This document shows, in pieces, positions 1 to 12,000 of a DNA stretch of 64,000 bases. The notes under the pieces are model-generated. The model had not been told where the DNA came from. It saw only the letters and a program-made list of their open reading frames with translations, and ran no database searches. The DNA is from Prionace glauca (Eukaryota; Chordata; Chondrichthyes; Carcharhiniformes; Carcharhinidae): contig CM075733.1 of assembly GCA_037974335.1 (NCBI GenBank), positions 39,831,959 to 39,895,958 on the forward strand. The letters run 5' to 3'. The translations under genes and the position numbers were made by a program. Positions within the stretch are counted from its first letter, which is position 1; every line of letters starts with the position of its first letter.

Positions 1-345
1 GGATGAAGAATTGGCTAACAGCAATGAAAACTTGGCTTGGCAAATTGCAACTTGTGGAGTGCCACAGTGATCAGTGTGGGAGCCTCCAATATGTACAATC
101 TATATAATGACATGGATGAATAGACTGAGTGTATTGTAGCCAGATTTTCTGACAAAAGGATGAAGGTAGATTATCATGCGGCAAAATTTTGGCAGGGGGG
201 AGAAACTTGAGATTATCCACTATAGTAGAAAGAATAGCAAAGCAGAATATTATTCATATGGAGAGAGACTGCAGAATGTTATGAAACAGAGGGATCTGGG
301 TGTCCTTGTACATGAAACACAAAATGTCAGCATGTAGGTACAGCA
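1..345 (+). mobile_element. Old CR1-type LINE fragment (RT domain)
   Basis: Sequence tracks the RT region of other CR1 copies here: a GTGCCACAGTGATCAGTG block (VPQGSVLG equivalent), then an ADDT-like block and the GGGATCTGGGTGTCCTTGTA block. Many changes indicate an old copy. Confidence 0.75.
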
Positions 346-369
346 TTGTGCAAAAACACAGTGCCAGTT

Positions 370-1440
370 TCCATATGTACATTGATGATACTCAGGGCTA
401 CATTCCCACCACCTCTCTTGGCCCCTGTTGCACTGTCAGATCCGTGTCCAATTGAAAGGAAATGTTCTCCAACTAAATATCGGAAAGGTTAAAATCATTG
501 TCTTTAGTCTCTGCCACCAACACCACTTCTCCCAGGCAACTAGACCGTACACAGTCTTGGTGTCACACAAGACCCCAAGATGAGCTTCTGATTACATATT
601 TGCACCATCATTTAGACCGTCGATTTCAACTTCCACAACATCAGACTACTCCATCCCTGCTCCAGCTCTGATGCTGAAACTGTCATCCATGACTTTGTTA
701 CCATGAGGTTTCAATATTCTGTCTCACCCCTGATTGCTCCACAGACATGAGCTTATCCAAAATTCTGCTTCCCATGTTCTAACATCCCATTCATCGATCA
801 CCTGCTGCTTGCTGACCTACATTGGCTCAGGTTAAACAACTCCTCTTTTAAAATATGCATTCTTGTTTTCAAACCCCTCCATGGTTTTGTCCCCTCTTTA
901 TTTCTGTCATCTCCTCCAGGCCCACAACCCTCTGAGATATCTGCACTGCTCTAATTCAGTCCTCTTGAGCATCCCCAGTTTTAATTGCTCCACAGTTGAC
1001 TGAGATTAGGTACATCGACCATACTAAATTCTCCCTCGGTGTACCTGAACAGATGTTGGAGTGTGGCAACTATGGAATTTTCACAGTAACTTCATTGCAG
1101 TGTTAATGTAAGCCTTGCTTGTGACTAATAAATAAACTTTGACTTTAAACTTTAACTGTGAATTGAGCTGCCTGAACCTAAAACATTGAAATTCCCTCCC
1201 GAAACCTCTCTCCTTCACTTCCTTTAAGGAACTCTTTAAAACTTACTGGTGTGGCCAAGGTTTAGATCATCTGCCCCATTATCTGCTTTTGTGACTGGGT
1301 TTAAATTTTGTTTTATAATGCCCAATGTGAAACACCTTGGGATGCTTTTTTACATTAAAATGTCATATACACATACATACATACACGCAGTTGATCTTGT
1401 CACAAGTGAAATCTCTATCGATAGTACAGTTCACTAGAAT
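370..1440 (+). mobile_element. L2-like LINE 3' part, split by a SINE
   Basis: Contains a YIDDTQ-type RT motif near 375-395, an LHWL-like block near 820, and a 3' end with the ACACCTTGGGATG block and a short TACA repeat. A SINE 3' end (about 1000-1150) is inserted. Mutated in all frames. Confidence 0.7.
1003..1152 (+). repeat. tRNA-derived SINE, 3' part
   Basis: The tail TTTCACAGTAACTTCATTGC and then AATAAATAAACTTTG matches the 3' ends of the SINE copies at 7598 and 13985. Confidence 0.75.
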
Positions 1441-1509
1441 CATTGATCTGTGCACATAATAAAGAAAGTTTTGAGAATGCAGCAAAATCGCAATGACCTG
1501 GGATCTTAC

Positions 1510-1967
1510 CTGTGCGCTTTTGAACAGAAGTCACAGAGATTTGTTGAGCAGATATGACACCTTCTTTCAGCATTTCCATCGTTACAAAGGTCACAGACTA
1601 TCCTGCAGTCGGATCTCTTCAGGTTCTCCAGCAGAACTTCATTGAGAATCAGGTGATTACTGGTCAGGCCTCGCAGACCAGCAGCGGGGACGTGCACCTC
1701 ATAATCACAGACTGGACACAGGATGCAGGCCCCAGGTTCAGTGCAGTCTAGCGATCCCCCGGATCCAGACTCACCTTCCTCCTTTGTCCTGGGAATGGAG
1801 AACTGCTCCAAGCCTCTCACACAGTCCAGACAGAACGTATGAAGGCAAGGTAAGATCTTGGGATCGGTGTAAACGTTTTTACAGCTCAAACATTTTGTTC
1901 TGCAGCTCCTTGGAGGTTCTGAACTTGTCGAGCACGGTGCAAAAATCTTTCCCTGACTCTCCGACAT
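1510..1967 (-). CDS. TRIM45: TRIM45, first coding exon (RING and start of B-box)
   Basis: E3 ubiquitin ligase of the TRIM family; in mammals it is reported to dampen MAPK/NF-kB signalling. The exon encodes about 153 residues. A RING finger is visible: CLSC near residues 28-31, CLHTFCLDC at about 42-50, and ILCPVC at about 82-87. A long insert separates the RING halves, as in human TRIM45. The CDLCNDGNAERRCHIC stretch starts the first B-box. The order and spacing match human TRIM45 closely, including the ILCPVC and VCDLCND blocks. The ATG at 1967 begins MSES (human starts MSEN); the frame stays open upstream to about 1982 but has no other ATG. The exon ends in CACAG followed by GTAAGA, splitting an Arg codon. 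The remaining exons (second B-box, coiled coil, filamin repeat) must lie left of position 1. Confidence 0.93.
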
Positions 1968-1982
1968 TTTTGGACAGCACAC

Positions 1983-2877
1983 ACTAAATTAATTCAGTTT
2001 CTAAATTCCAAATATATTAAAGATCTTAGCATCCAAAAAAATCAAGCATCCTAACTGGTTGATATCAATAGTTAAATAAGATTTTAAATCTGAATTTTAA
2101 ACACTTTTGATTGATTCTACAGCTGTCAATTGATCTACAGGGTCGAAAATATGTATTTCATATTTTAAACCCTTCCACCCTTTTCCCTCCAACATCAATG
2201 CAAATTCCTAATAAAGACGATCAAAAATTCAGCGTGTTAATTCACACCAGTACTTATAATTCTTAATTCGTATGAATTGTTGTCAAACGATCAACGCTGT
2301 TAAGTTTTCAACTACTTTGTGATTAATCGTTTAATTTACACGCATTTTTCAATATTATAACGTAGGCCACTATATTATAATATAGTATCAAACTGCACCG
2401 TTCGAATGTCTTCCTACTAAATATAAAATCAAACTTTTTCTAGTCTCAAGCTCCAACACATTCCCCTTTCTTTGTTCAACCAGAACAACCAACTCCGGCA
2501 ACTTTGTTTCTCTACTTTCCCTGAAGTTTAAATGCTCACTCTGCAAAGTCAAGGTCTGCTGCAATCAAGTAACAACAAGTTGTTAAATTAGTCCAGATTA
2601 AAATTTCCAAAGGGAAGAAAGTTCCAACGAAAACCCAAGTTCGTCACTTTCAAACATTCCCTAACTCTTCTTGAGATTGACAGCCAGGCAGGCCAACCAG
2701 CGGCGCCTACACATCCACCGATCGAAAACAGGGAGGCCGGATTACTCAAAGCTCAGGACTTTTTTCCTCAGACGAGAGGTTCCTCCAAGATTGAAGCAGT
2801 GGTGACTGAGCGCTGCTGCTGATACTGGTTTGGAGGACTAATGGCAGGGCATCCTGCCCATCCAAGTCGTTCCATAT
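1983..2877. other. Upstream flank of TRIM45, presumed promoter region
   Basis: About 0.9 kb with no recognisable coding sequence or repeat. 2640-2720 is locally GC-richer than its AT-rich surroundings and could hold the TRIM45 start or an untranslated exon on the minus strand, but no core promoter element stands out. Confidence 0.3.
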
Positions 2878-2985
2878 TGGTGGAGCTGAGTCACGACAGA
2901 TCAGCCATGATCTTATTGAATGGCGGGGCAGGCTCGAAGGGCCAGATGGCCTACTCCTGCTCCTATTTCTTATGTTCTTATATGT
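2878..2985 (+). mobile_element. CR1 LINE 3' end
   Basis: Short 5'-truncated copy ending TTCTTATGTTCTTAT, with the GATCAGCCATGATCTTATTG block shared by most CR1 copies in the window. Confidence 0.85.
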
Positions 2986-3107
2986 GTTTACAAAAGTCAA
3001 TTATACCTGTTACATTTGCACCAAAGTAAACCATTAAACATGTTGGAAATATTCAACAACATTTGTGAACAAATAAGTCAACATTTCGTTGACGAAAGCC
3101 TTATTTC

Positions 3108-3300
3108 AATTGGTAGCATGCTCATCTCGGAATCAGAAGGTGGTGGGGTGAAGTCCCCTCTACCAGGTAATCTAAGGCTGTGATTTCAGTGTAGGAATGA
3201 GTGAGGGTGTGTTCCTTTGGTAGAAGAATCCACCGTTCAGATCAGATGGAAACTGAGGCTTTATATTCTCTGTAGAATGGACGCAAAATGTTGGGTGGAA
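3108..3300 (+). repeat. tRNA-derived SINE with a central conserved core (second SINE family)
   Basis: A degenerate tRNA-like head (TTGGTAGCATGCTC with AGAAGGTGGTGGGGTGAAGT) is followed by a core resembling the widespread fish/shark SINE core (AACTGAGGC). Distinct from the commoner SINE family in this window. Confidence 0.5.
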
Positions 3301-3639
3301 TACTCACAAAAAAAATCTAAGTGCTGACTTTGCTTAAAAACTGTATTAAATCACACTGTCTTTTTTCCCCAGTAGGACTTTCAAAATGAATCTTCCCCAC
3401 TCTGTGCATCCCAGAGAGCCCCACTGTGCATCTCATTAAAAAGCTGTGGGTGAGGCCTACTCCCACTGGAGAGGCTGCAGCATAGCATTGAGGGAGGCCA
3501 CTGTGCATTCTCTGATCTGTCATAGAGGCCTGCAGCATAGCACTGCTGGCCTCCCAATCTCTGATGTGGATATGCCGGCGTTGGACTGGGGTAAACACAG
3601 TAAAAAGTCTGACAACACCAGGTTTAAGTCCAGCCGATT

Positions 3640-3675
3640 TCACTAGCTTTTGGGGTTAGTCCCTTCGTCAGGTGA
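3640..3675 (-). ncRNA. Hammerhead-ribozyme-like motif, copy A left arm
   Basis: On the minus strand TCAC, CTGACGA core, a GGG/CCC hairpin, AAAA in place of GAAA, GCTA, and GTGA pairing with TCAC. Degenerate; an unpaired A separates core and stem II. Confidence 0.4.
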
Positions 3676-3936
3676 GTGGAGAGCTCTGGCCTCAGACAGA
3701 GCATATAAAGCACAGACAGTTTACAGATTACTGATTAGAATGCGAATCCAAGGCGGCCTTCACGACACACGACAGCGCAGAGTCACTGAGCAGAGACTGA
3801 TAGCCAAGTTCCGCACACATGAGGACGGTCTCAACAAGGATCTTGGGTTCATGTTGCACTATCTGTAACCCCCATGACTTGCCTGGGTTTGCAAAACCTC
3901 ACTTACTGTACTGTCTGGAGACATTACACATCTCTT

Positions 3937-4248
3937 GTAGGACTAGGGGGCACAGCCTCAAGATAAAGGGGGGGCGGTTTAGAACGGAGTTGAGGAGGAA
4001 CTTCTTCACTCAAAGGGTGGTGAATCTCTGGAATTCTCTGCCCGTTGAAGTGGTGGAGGCTACCTCGCTAAATATTTTTAAGACGCGGGTTGATGGGTTT
4101 TTGATAAGAGAGGGGATTAAGGGTTATGGGGAGAGGGCGGGAATGTGGAACTGAGCCACGACAGATCAGCCATGATCTTATTGAATGGCAGGGCAGGCTC
4201 GAAGGGCTAGATGGCCTACTCCTGCTCCTATTTCCTAAGTTCTTATGT
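3937..4248 (+). mobile_element. CR1 LINE 3' end nested in Penelope-like copy A
   Basis: Runs from GGACTAGGGGGCACAGCC to AGTTCTTATG, the standard CR1 3' end. Host-element sequence (ACACATCTCTT before, ATCAGTGCTCC after) resumes on each side, with about 10 bp lost compared with the copy at 46114-46774. Confidence 0.85.
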
Positions 4249-4384
4249 AATCAGTGCTCCTTCCACTCACGTTGTCGGCTACTTTAAGACTTGAACAGCA
4301 GGTTAGGTGTAAAGATTCGCATTCTAATCGGTAATTTGTAAACTGTCTGTACTTTATGTGCTCTGTCTAAGGCCAGAACTCTCC

Positions 4385-4424
4385 ATTCACCTGACGAAGG
4401 GACTAACCTCGAAAGCTTGTGAGT
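4385..4424 (+). ncRNA. Hammerhead-ribozyme-like motif, copy A right arm
   Basis: ATTCAC and GTGAGT form a six-pair stem I (one G-U). Between them are CTGACGA, a short stem II, GAAA, and a two-base-pair stem III with CUU as the possible cleavage triplet. Stem II is imperfect. The layout resembles the minimal type I hammerheads reported from Penelope-like elements. Confidence 0.5.
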
Positions 4425-4689
4425 TTATTATCAAATAAATCGGTTGGACTTAAACCTGGTGTTGTCAGACTTTTTACTGTCCCAATCTCTGGCCAGCACA
4501 GCATTCTGCCATCACTGATCGTGCACATCCCTCCACTGCCCACTGCACCCCACCACCACCCAATCACTTCCTCCTGGACATGTGCAGGCCAGCCCTGAAC
4601 CCCACCCCCACCTTCCCTCCAGCCCGCCTCAATCCTCCACCACCTCTCCTCTCCCCTCCCCACTCTCCAGCAGTCCATTTTGGCAAGAA

Positions 4690-5150
4690 AGGTTTTGTGA
4701 AAAGTGTGTTATCTAAACGATCAGAGATTGCAGAACTCTGAGATTCGGAAGGATTTAGGAGCCCTATTGCATAAATCACAAAAAGCCAGTATGCAGGTAC
4801 AGCAAGTAATTAGGAAAGCTAATAGAATGTTAGTAATTACAAACAGAATTGAATGCAAAATAGGGAGGTCATGCTTCAATTATACAGAGCATTAATGAGA
4901 CCGCATTTGGAATATTGTGTACAATATTGGTCTCATTTAAGGAAGGATATAAATTCAGTTCAGAGAGGGTTCACTAAATTAATACCTCGATTGGGGGGGG
5001 TCGGGGGTTGTCTCGTGAGAAAAAGTTTGACAGGATAGGCTTGTATCTGCAGGAGTTTAGAAGAGGAAGAGGTGACTTGATTGAAATAAATAAAGCCCTG
5101 AAGGGTCTTGAGAGGATGGATGTGGGAAGAATGTTTCCTATTGTGGAAGC
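4690..5150 (+). mobile_element. CR1 LINE RT C-terminal fragment
   Basis: Contains the VQQVIRKANRMLV and [19 protein letters not shown] blocks typical of the CR1 RT end. Diverged and lacking its 3' end. Confidence 0.82.
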
Positions 5151-5159
5151 AATAATATA

Positions 5160-6130
5160 GATTCCAATAATTTTATGAATTTAGTTTCCACCTAGGAGAA
5201 AATGATGCTAATGTTTTATATTTTTACATTCTTCAATAAGTTGCTGTACTTTTCAAAAACGTTTTTACTAAAGAACATGGTCATCATACTGTGATGGTTT
5301 TGAGGAGTTCTTAATGCTTCCAAGAATAGTATGCTCTGAAGAAAGTTTATTATATTGCCATCTGGTGACCAATGGTTTTGGCACTTTTTCCTTCCACTTT
5401 AATTTGAACGTTAATTTGTGATAACACTGTAGTCATTGACATGGTGGCATTGTCGAGAAAACAATGTGGTTCACCCCTCCTGATTTTCTGTTAAGAATTC
5501 AGCCAATGACAATTCTGTTTTTTAAAAACTAGAACTCAGTAAGACACAGAATAATGTTGTTTATGTGAACACCTATTGTCTCACCCGTTTGAACAGTGCA
5601 TTACATATTTCCGATAGATGGCAATTTTAAAACCACTGTGTATACCGTGGCACTCAGTTTGGTCACACGCCATAGTCACCAGCCTTCACTAAACATCACA
5701 AGTTTCAAATTGTTGCTACATTTCTGTCAGCCTCTTGGTTTTATGTGGTTAGGCCTACATGTTAACCACAAAACTAAAAGATTTTATTCAGACTGAGTTC
5801 TTAAATACAGTATAAGAGAAAAAAAATCTGCAGTCCACAAACTAGTCACCTCCAGCTAGTTTACATTTCCTGTCCTTTTAACCTTTTTTTTGCTATGGGC
5901 ATTGCATGCTGGCATTGAGCAACATCTCTAACCAAAGTGCACAGTTCCTCCAGAGAAACAGGCAGCCAATGGGTGTCGAACAGATTTATACAATAGAAAA
6001 AGAATACATTCTTTGTAGAAGCAAAATATATTCTAACCAATATGATGTTGTAATAAATGTTATCACCTAGTCACTATGCCCCCAACTCCCACTAGCATTG
6101 CTACAAAGTCACTGAAAAAACTAACACAAA
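5160..6130. other. AT-rich intergenic stretch, nothing recognised
   Basis: No gene, structured RNA or familiar repeat was seen on either strand. Confidence 0.4.
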
Positions 6131-6131
6131 G

Positions 6132-6310
6132 TGGGCGGCATGGTAGCACAGTGGTTAGCACTGTTAGCAGTTCACAGCTCCAGGGTCCTGGGTTCGACTT
6201 GGGGAGACATGGGGAGAATATGCAGACTCCATAGAGCCTGTGACCCAAGCCACGAATCGAATCCAGGTCCCTGGCATTGTGAGGCAGCAGTGCAGACTAC
6301 TGTGCCACTC
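6132..6310. repeat. Two tRNA-derived SINE heads, head-to-head
   Basis: A plus-strand head (GGCATGGTAGCACAGTGGTT to GGGTTCGACTT) is joined near 6203 to a minus-strand SINE fragment ending in the head complement (AGTGCAGACTACTGTGCCAC). An inverted composite. Confidence 0.7.
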
Positions 6311-7179
6311 GCATGTGAAGGTTGGCAGCTGATGCAGATTCTATTCTTTGGCTAGCTGAACAGATTAAGTGCCTTAACGTATTCTTAAATTGACTATTTA
6401 ATTTCCTGGTGATTCATGGAACTTTTTTGAGTTGTTTCAACTTTTTTGGTTTTAGTGCAATGAGAACTCTGACCAAGAATTTGATTCGTAAGATACACAG
6501 GTACCTTTGAATTAATGCAAGTGCAAAGAATTTTGTCAAAACTCAACCTCCCCAAACAGTTAAAATGAAAGTCTGGAAGTTCCTGTCCATAGTTTGTTAC
6601 TCCACTGAAAAAAAAAATGTAAAAACAGCATTTGGAAGTGTGTTGAATGAGATGCAATTCCTGTACTTGGCACTTGTATGGTAGATATGGGCTAAGCTCA
6701 GTAAAAAAAGAGAGCTTGTGTACACCAATCTAAGCAATCTTTTATTGACACAGTAACTTTTAGTTACATTTAAAGATACTTCCCAGCATTGAAAATTCAA
6801 TCTTGCAAGTTTGGAGAGCTTTTTTTTTATCTTTTAATTATTATTGGAGGTTCAAGAGACAATTAAATGCTTCAACATATATATATGTATCTAAGCTTTA
6901 TCCTTCCCACTTCATTTTATTTTCTGTACATCATTGTAAAAGTAAATTTTCTAACTTGTATTTCCAGATGTAGGGCAGATTTTTCCCATGCCACCCGCCA
7001 TAGGAATCGTAGCGTGCAGGACATAGTCCATGCAAAGGTTCATTGCTGGGAGTAGGATTTTCTGGCATTGGGGTGAGCACAGATGGAACATCCTGCCCTT
7101 AGACTCTAATTATCTCAGTGAGATTTTTGGTTCATTAATGAGTTTTAGTGGAGGAAATCTGCCGTCTTTACCTGATCTG

Positions 7180-7365
7180 GCCCACATGTGACTCCAGACC
7201 AGAGTGACTCCACTCCAGAGTGACATTGTGGTTCACTCTTAACTGCCCTCTGAAATGGCCTAACAAATCATTCCATTCAAAGGCTGTTGGGGATGGGCAA
7301 TAAATATTGGTCCAGCCACTAACACCCACATCCCCTGAAGGAATTTTTAAAAAAAAATTTGATTA
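7180..7365 (+). repeat. Retroposon 3' end with A-rich tail
   Basis: GGGATGGGCAATAAATATTG followed by ACACCCACATCCCC and an A run. The same tail type occurs at 57560-57840. Confidence 0.55.
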
Positions 7366-7384
7366 TGATCTCCCTTCACTTGTC

Positions 7385-7530
7385 ATAGAGGTTTTACAGC
7401 ACGGAAACAGGACCTTCCACCCAGTTTTTACCATTTGGTTATTTCCAGTTGCTCATGTTTAGTGTATATCCCTCTACCAATCTTACCCATGTAACTGTAT
7501 TCAATGTTCTGAACTAAGGTACTTGCCGTT
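7385..7530 (-). mobile_element. CR1-like LINE 3' end
   Basis: CATAGAGGTTTTACAGCACG, ACAGGACCTTCCACCC and the ACCCATGTAACTGTAT block match the complement of a CR1 3' end of another subfamily. Confidence 0.6.
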
Positions 7531-7597
7531 TATTAGTTTATTGTGGATGATGGTACAAGAGAAGTAAAGAGATCAACACTGGTGACACATCTCAACC

Positions 7598-7866
7598 ACA
7601 TGGTAGCACAGTGGTTAGCACTACTATTTTACAGCACCAGGACCTGGTTCGATTCCCAGCTTGGGTCACTGTCTGTATGGAGTTTGCATGTTCTCTCCAT
7701 GTCTGTGTGTGTTTCCTCTGGGTGCTCTGGTTTTCTCCCATGTTCTGAAAGATGTGCTGATTACGTGCATTGACTTGAACAGGTGCCGGATTAGGGGATT
7801 TTCACAGTGACTTCATTGCAGTGTTAATGTAAGCCTTCTTTGTCACTAATAAATAAACTTTACTTT
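7598..7866 (+). repeat. tRNA-derived SINE, near full length
   Basis: Head ACATGGTAGCACAGTGGTTA with B-box GGTTCGATTCC, body GTTTGCATGTTCTCTCC, tail TTCACAGTGACTTCATTGC then AATAAATAAACTTT. Confidence 0.88.
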
Positions 7867-8224
7867 ATCCTATTCCTCCCTCACCCAGTTTGATGAAGGG
7901 TCCCTGCCGCAAATGTTGATCTGCTTCCACTCCTGGCACACACAAAGGCCAACTTCACATCAACAGTGTTCTCTCCTATAAAAGTATGTAGGATCTAGTA
8001 AAGTCAGTATAGACTTCAAAATTGCATAGGAGAAAGAGATATGTCATTGAAGTTCACTGTGGAAGTATTATGAAAGTCTTGGGAATTGGTTACATGTACA
8101 AATAAAACACAAGCCTTTGGCAAAGTGGCCACCTATCCTGTGTTAGAAGAGAGTTCTGAACTCTGAACTAGCCTAGGTGAGAGATTTTCAGTCACAAATT
8201 TACCACATATACAAGTTTAACTGT

Positions 8225-8600
8225 TGCGAATGTAGCCCAGTCCATCACTCAAACCAGCCTCCCATCCATTGACATTGCCTCAGAAAAGCAGCCAGCATAA
8301 TCAAGGACCCCACGCAACACGGACACGCTCTCTTCCACTTTCTTCTGTGGAAAAGAATACAGAAGTCTGAGGTCACGTACCAACGGATTCAAGAATAGCT
8401 TCTTCCCTGCTGCCATCAGACTTTTGAATGGACTACCTTATATTAAATTGACCTTTTTCCACATCCTAGCTATGATTGTAATATTACATTCTGCATCCTT
8501 TCCTTCTCCCCTACGTACTCTATGAACTCCACACAGCACACAAAAAACACTTTTCACTGCGCAATATCTGTGACAATCCAACCAAATTAAATCTATACTG
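8225..8600 (+). mobile_element. L2/Rex1-like LINE 3' end
   Basis: Conceptual translation gives EYRSLRSRTNGFKNSFFPAA and then IRLLNGL, the usual C-terminal signature of L2/Rex1-type LINEs, then an untranslated tail. Same family as the split element at 19760-23500. Confidence 0.7.
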
Positions 8601-8990
8601 TGCCTGAAACTTTTCCTCACTAACCCGATGCCATGTCGAGTCTCCATTCCCAGTGTCTGAAATCTACAATCAGAAGCTCAGGTTTTAAGCACTTTCATTG
8701 TGCACTGTTTTAGAAACACAGGAAGATTCCTTGTCCTATTCATTGAACGATTTCAGTTTGAGTTAATCTAATTATCTTGGTGTCAGTTCTGTTCCTTGTC
8801 CTGTAAAGATTTTCCAGGGCGCAGGCCCCTTCCTCTCTAAGAGTCAGGCAATGGTAAATGTCGCAATTGACCACACGCACCTCCCGAATGACAACTGAGG
8901 TGACGGACCGGGCGCTACAACCACAATAATCTTCCAGTGATCTTTCCTTTCTTCATAATAACCAACAGCTCTGTAGTACCGGTGAGGAGG
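8600..8990 (+). promoter_or_regulatory. Presumed promoter/5' UTR of the Ig receptor gene
   Basis: The ~390 bp before the ATG holds no repeat. No TATA box is obvious. Assignment by position only. Confidence 0.25.
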
Positions 8991-9036
8991 ATGGGTGCAG
9001 TTAGAAACATCCTCAAACTCTGCCTCTTTGTCTTAG
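8991..9036 (+). CDS. Ig receptor exon 1, signal peptide
   Basis: ATG after GGAGG begins MGAVRNILKLCLFVLG, a short basic start followed by a hydrophobic core. The exon ends TTAG before GTAAGG in phase 1. The leader runs into the next exon (GPVVG), with cleavage probably just before LNVTQ. Confidence 0.8.
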
Positions 9037-12000
9037 GTAAGGATTTACTTGGACTCCAGCTATCAGTAGTTCCAGTTCACTCAGATTATTTGGGTTTAAT
9101 GTGTTATAATTTTATGTTTCAGGACCTGTTGTCGGCCTGAACGTGACTCAGTTTCCTTCAGTTCTGTCCCTCCTGACAGGACAGACAGCTCGAATGAATT
9201 GCACCCTGATACCAGGAGAGGAGCGGGTGGATGATATGAAATATTATTGGTATAGAATAAGAGACAACCCGAACATCAGAAGCAATGGATCCAGTAATTT
9301 CCTCAAGAAAAGCTCTCGCCTGTCCCCATCTGAGGGTTCACTCGTCATTCGGCAGGTGATTCTGGACGATTCGGACACTTACCACTGCCTGCTTCTTAGA
9401 GTGGACATTGGGCATTGGAAAAACTTTGTGGGAGAAGGAACAAAACTGAACATTCAGGGTAATTAGAAAATTTATTACAGAAAATATTCAGCAGCTCTGA
9501 CAGCCTCTGTGGAGACAGGCACTGAGTTAACATTTCAGATAGATAACCTTGCTAATAGATTTTTAAATGATTACATCTCTACCTTCTTCCAGTTCTGGCA
9601 TCCGCAGTGAAATGCTTTTGCTCCAGGTTTTGGAGGAAGGAGATAGGGAGAAACCATTCCCATTGGAGGCAGTGTCCAGTACTACAGAATACTGATTTAG
9701 GACCAATGTCAAAAGTAGCAGAGGTCACAGAGGAATTTATATTTTTCTTAGTGTGGAATACTCTGCCGGAGAGTGTGGTGGGGGCAAATTCAATCGTGAT
9801 ATAAAATAAAATTCGGCGGTAAGAGAGTACATATTTGTGACTTCTGTAAATATCTGGAGCGGGACTAGCTGAGTTGTGCCGCATGGCCAAACGGCCTCCT
9901 CCTGTGCTGTAACCATTCTGTGATTCACCGATTAGATTAAGGGACACTGAAATAGCACGATGTGTGGGTGAAAAAACAGAAATCGAACCTGAAGTGGCAT
10001 GCTCTGTGTTCTGGGGCCAGAGTGAACAGACCTACTCTTAGCTTTATTGTCACAATAACCATTAACAACAGGGACTTTCAGATCATCTTCAAAACTTAGT
10101 TTGAAGAAAAACGGCCAAAAGACAAAGTTGTGTAATACTGACATCAGTCCTAACAGCGGAATATAATTTATTTAACAAGCGGATTGCAAAGAGAGAAACC
10201 GGTCTATGTGAAATAATTACCTTTGTTTTACATTTCATTAACAATGCGGCTCCAAAAAACACAAACTGAATTTGTGCCCGAATTACACTTCTTATAAGGT
10301 CACTGGATAATATTTGCATTATTATTCTGGATCTTATTTCATGCGCGTTGCATTTTCCTTCCTTGTTTTGTAATTAATCAAGCAGATTCTGCAATTTTTA
10401 TCAAACTTGTACAGGTTTAAATCTTTCCTACAGTCGTGCTCTGTGTATTTGCTGCAATGAAGATTGATAGAATCTTTTGTTTTATTTTGTTCATTTAGCC
10501 AAACCTGAAATCTCCCTTACTGCGGATCCCGAGAAAGAAACTGTTGGACTTCCATCTCTGATTTGTTTGGCTGCGGGATTTTTTTCCAGTAATCTGAGCA
10601 TTTCCTGGATTGTAGAGGGAAATGTCTCCTATCAAACTGAACCGGGCTCGCTGACAGTGAACAGTGACAGCAGCTACAACCTGAACTCCCGACTGCAGAT
10701 TACAGACGCTCACTGGGACCGGGAAACCGCCGTCATTTGTGAGGTTCAACACATCACACTCCCTGAGCCAGTGAGGATAAATTCCAGTGACAGCAAGGGT
10801 AAGTGATTCAAATAAATTAAAAAGGAGATCGAAATTAAGATTAGGAAGAGAAAGTGTTCTGATGGCAGGTGTGAAGTAGAAAACCCATTAGTGAATCATG
10901 AGGCACACAAAAGGTTCAGAGAGGAGGTGAAAAAGCACGAGAGAAGCGGGAGGGATTATGAGAAAAGATTGAGATTAAGTTGTGTAGGGCCCCTTGGGGA
11001 TGAGCGACCATAATATGATAGAATTATTCATCAAGAGTTGATTTTGAGACTAGGGTCCTGAATCTAAAAGAAACTACGATGGCACGAGGTGTGAGTTGGC
11101 TATGATGGTTTGGGAAACGTTATTTAAAAGGGATGATGGTGGATAGACATTGGCAAATATTCAAAGAGCACATTGGTGAACCACAACATTTGTTCATTCC
11201 AATCTGGTGCAAAATTAAAATGGAAAAGTTGTCCAAATCATTGGCTTAGGAAAGAAATTAGAGATAGTATTAGATCCAAGAAAGAGGCATACAATCTGAC
11301 CAGGAAAAAACAACAGCCCTGAGGATTGGGAGCAGTTTAGAATTCAACAAAGGAGGACAAAATGATTGATTGAGAAGGGATAAATGGAGTATGAGAGTAA
11401 GCTTGTAGAGAACATAAAAAAAGGCTGTAACAGTTTCTATAATTATGTGAAGATAAATTACAGTCAGAAACAAGGGAATTTAGAATAGGGAACAAATAAA
11501 TTACTGATCCCAACTAAATACATAGTCTGTTTCTGTCATCACAAAGGAGGACACAAATAACATAGCAGAAATTTTGGGGAGCACAAGGTTTAGCGAGAGG
11601 GAAGAATGGAAGGAAACCAGTATTATTAGGGAAATGGTATTGGGGAAATTGATGAGACTGAAGCCTGACAAATCCCCAGAGCTTGATAATCAACTTCCCA
11701 GAGAAGTGGCCCTAGAAATAATGGATGCATTTGAGGTCACCTTCCAAGATTGTATACTCTGGATCTGTTCCTACAGACTGGAGGTTAGCTAATGTAACTC
11801 CACTACTTAAAAAGGAAGATAGAGAAAAATAGGGAATTATAGACCAGTCAGCCTGATGTTGGCAGTGAGAAAAATTCTAGAGTTTATAATAAAAGATTTA
11901 ATAGCAGAGCACTTAAAAACAGTGGCAGAGTTGGACAGAGTTAGCATGGATTTAAGAAGAGGAAAAACATTTGACAAATCTACTGGAATTCTTCAAGGAT

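Larger units (their letters stand above)
3564..4480 (+). mobile_element. Penelope-like inverted-repeat element, copy A
   Basis: Bounded by 11-bp direct repeats CCCAATCTCTG at 3553-3563 and 4481-4491. The inverted arms (about 180 bp) begin ACAGTAAAAAGTCTGAC; only the left end has an extra ~33-bp piece (ATGTGGATATGCCGGCG). The centre keeps a scrap of coding sequence reading EQRLIAKFRTHEDGLN, which fits the tail of a GIY-YIG endonuclease domain as found in Penelope-like retroelements. A fossil with most of the internal region gone. A CR1 3' end is inserted at 3937-4248. Confidence 0.7.

Noticed and set aside
3564-4480. Mutator-like DNA transposon (long inverted ends, 9-11 bp duplications)
   Set aside because: The GIY-YIG-like peptide, one-sided extension and hammerhead-like cores fit a Penelope-like element better; kept only as an alternative.
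8991-10798. Direct naming of the Ig gene as VTCN1 (B7-H4)
   Set aside because: Synteny invites it, but the J-like strand and the C1 sequence do not resemble B7-H4, and the orientation does not fit a simple inversion.
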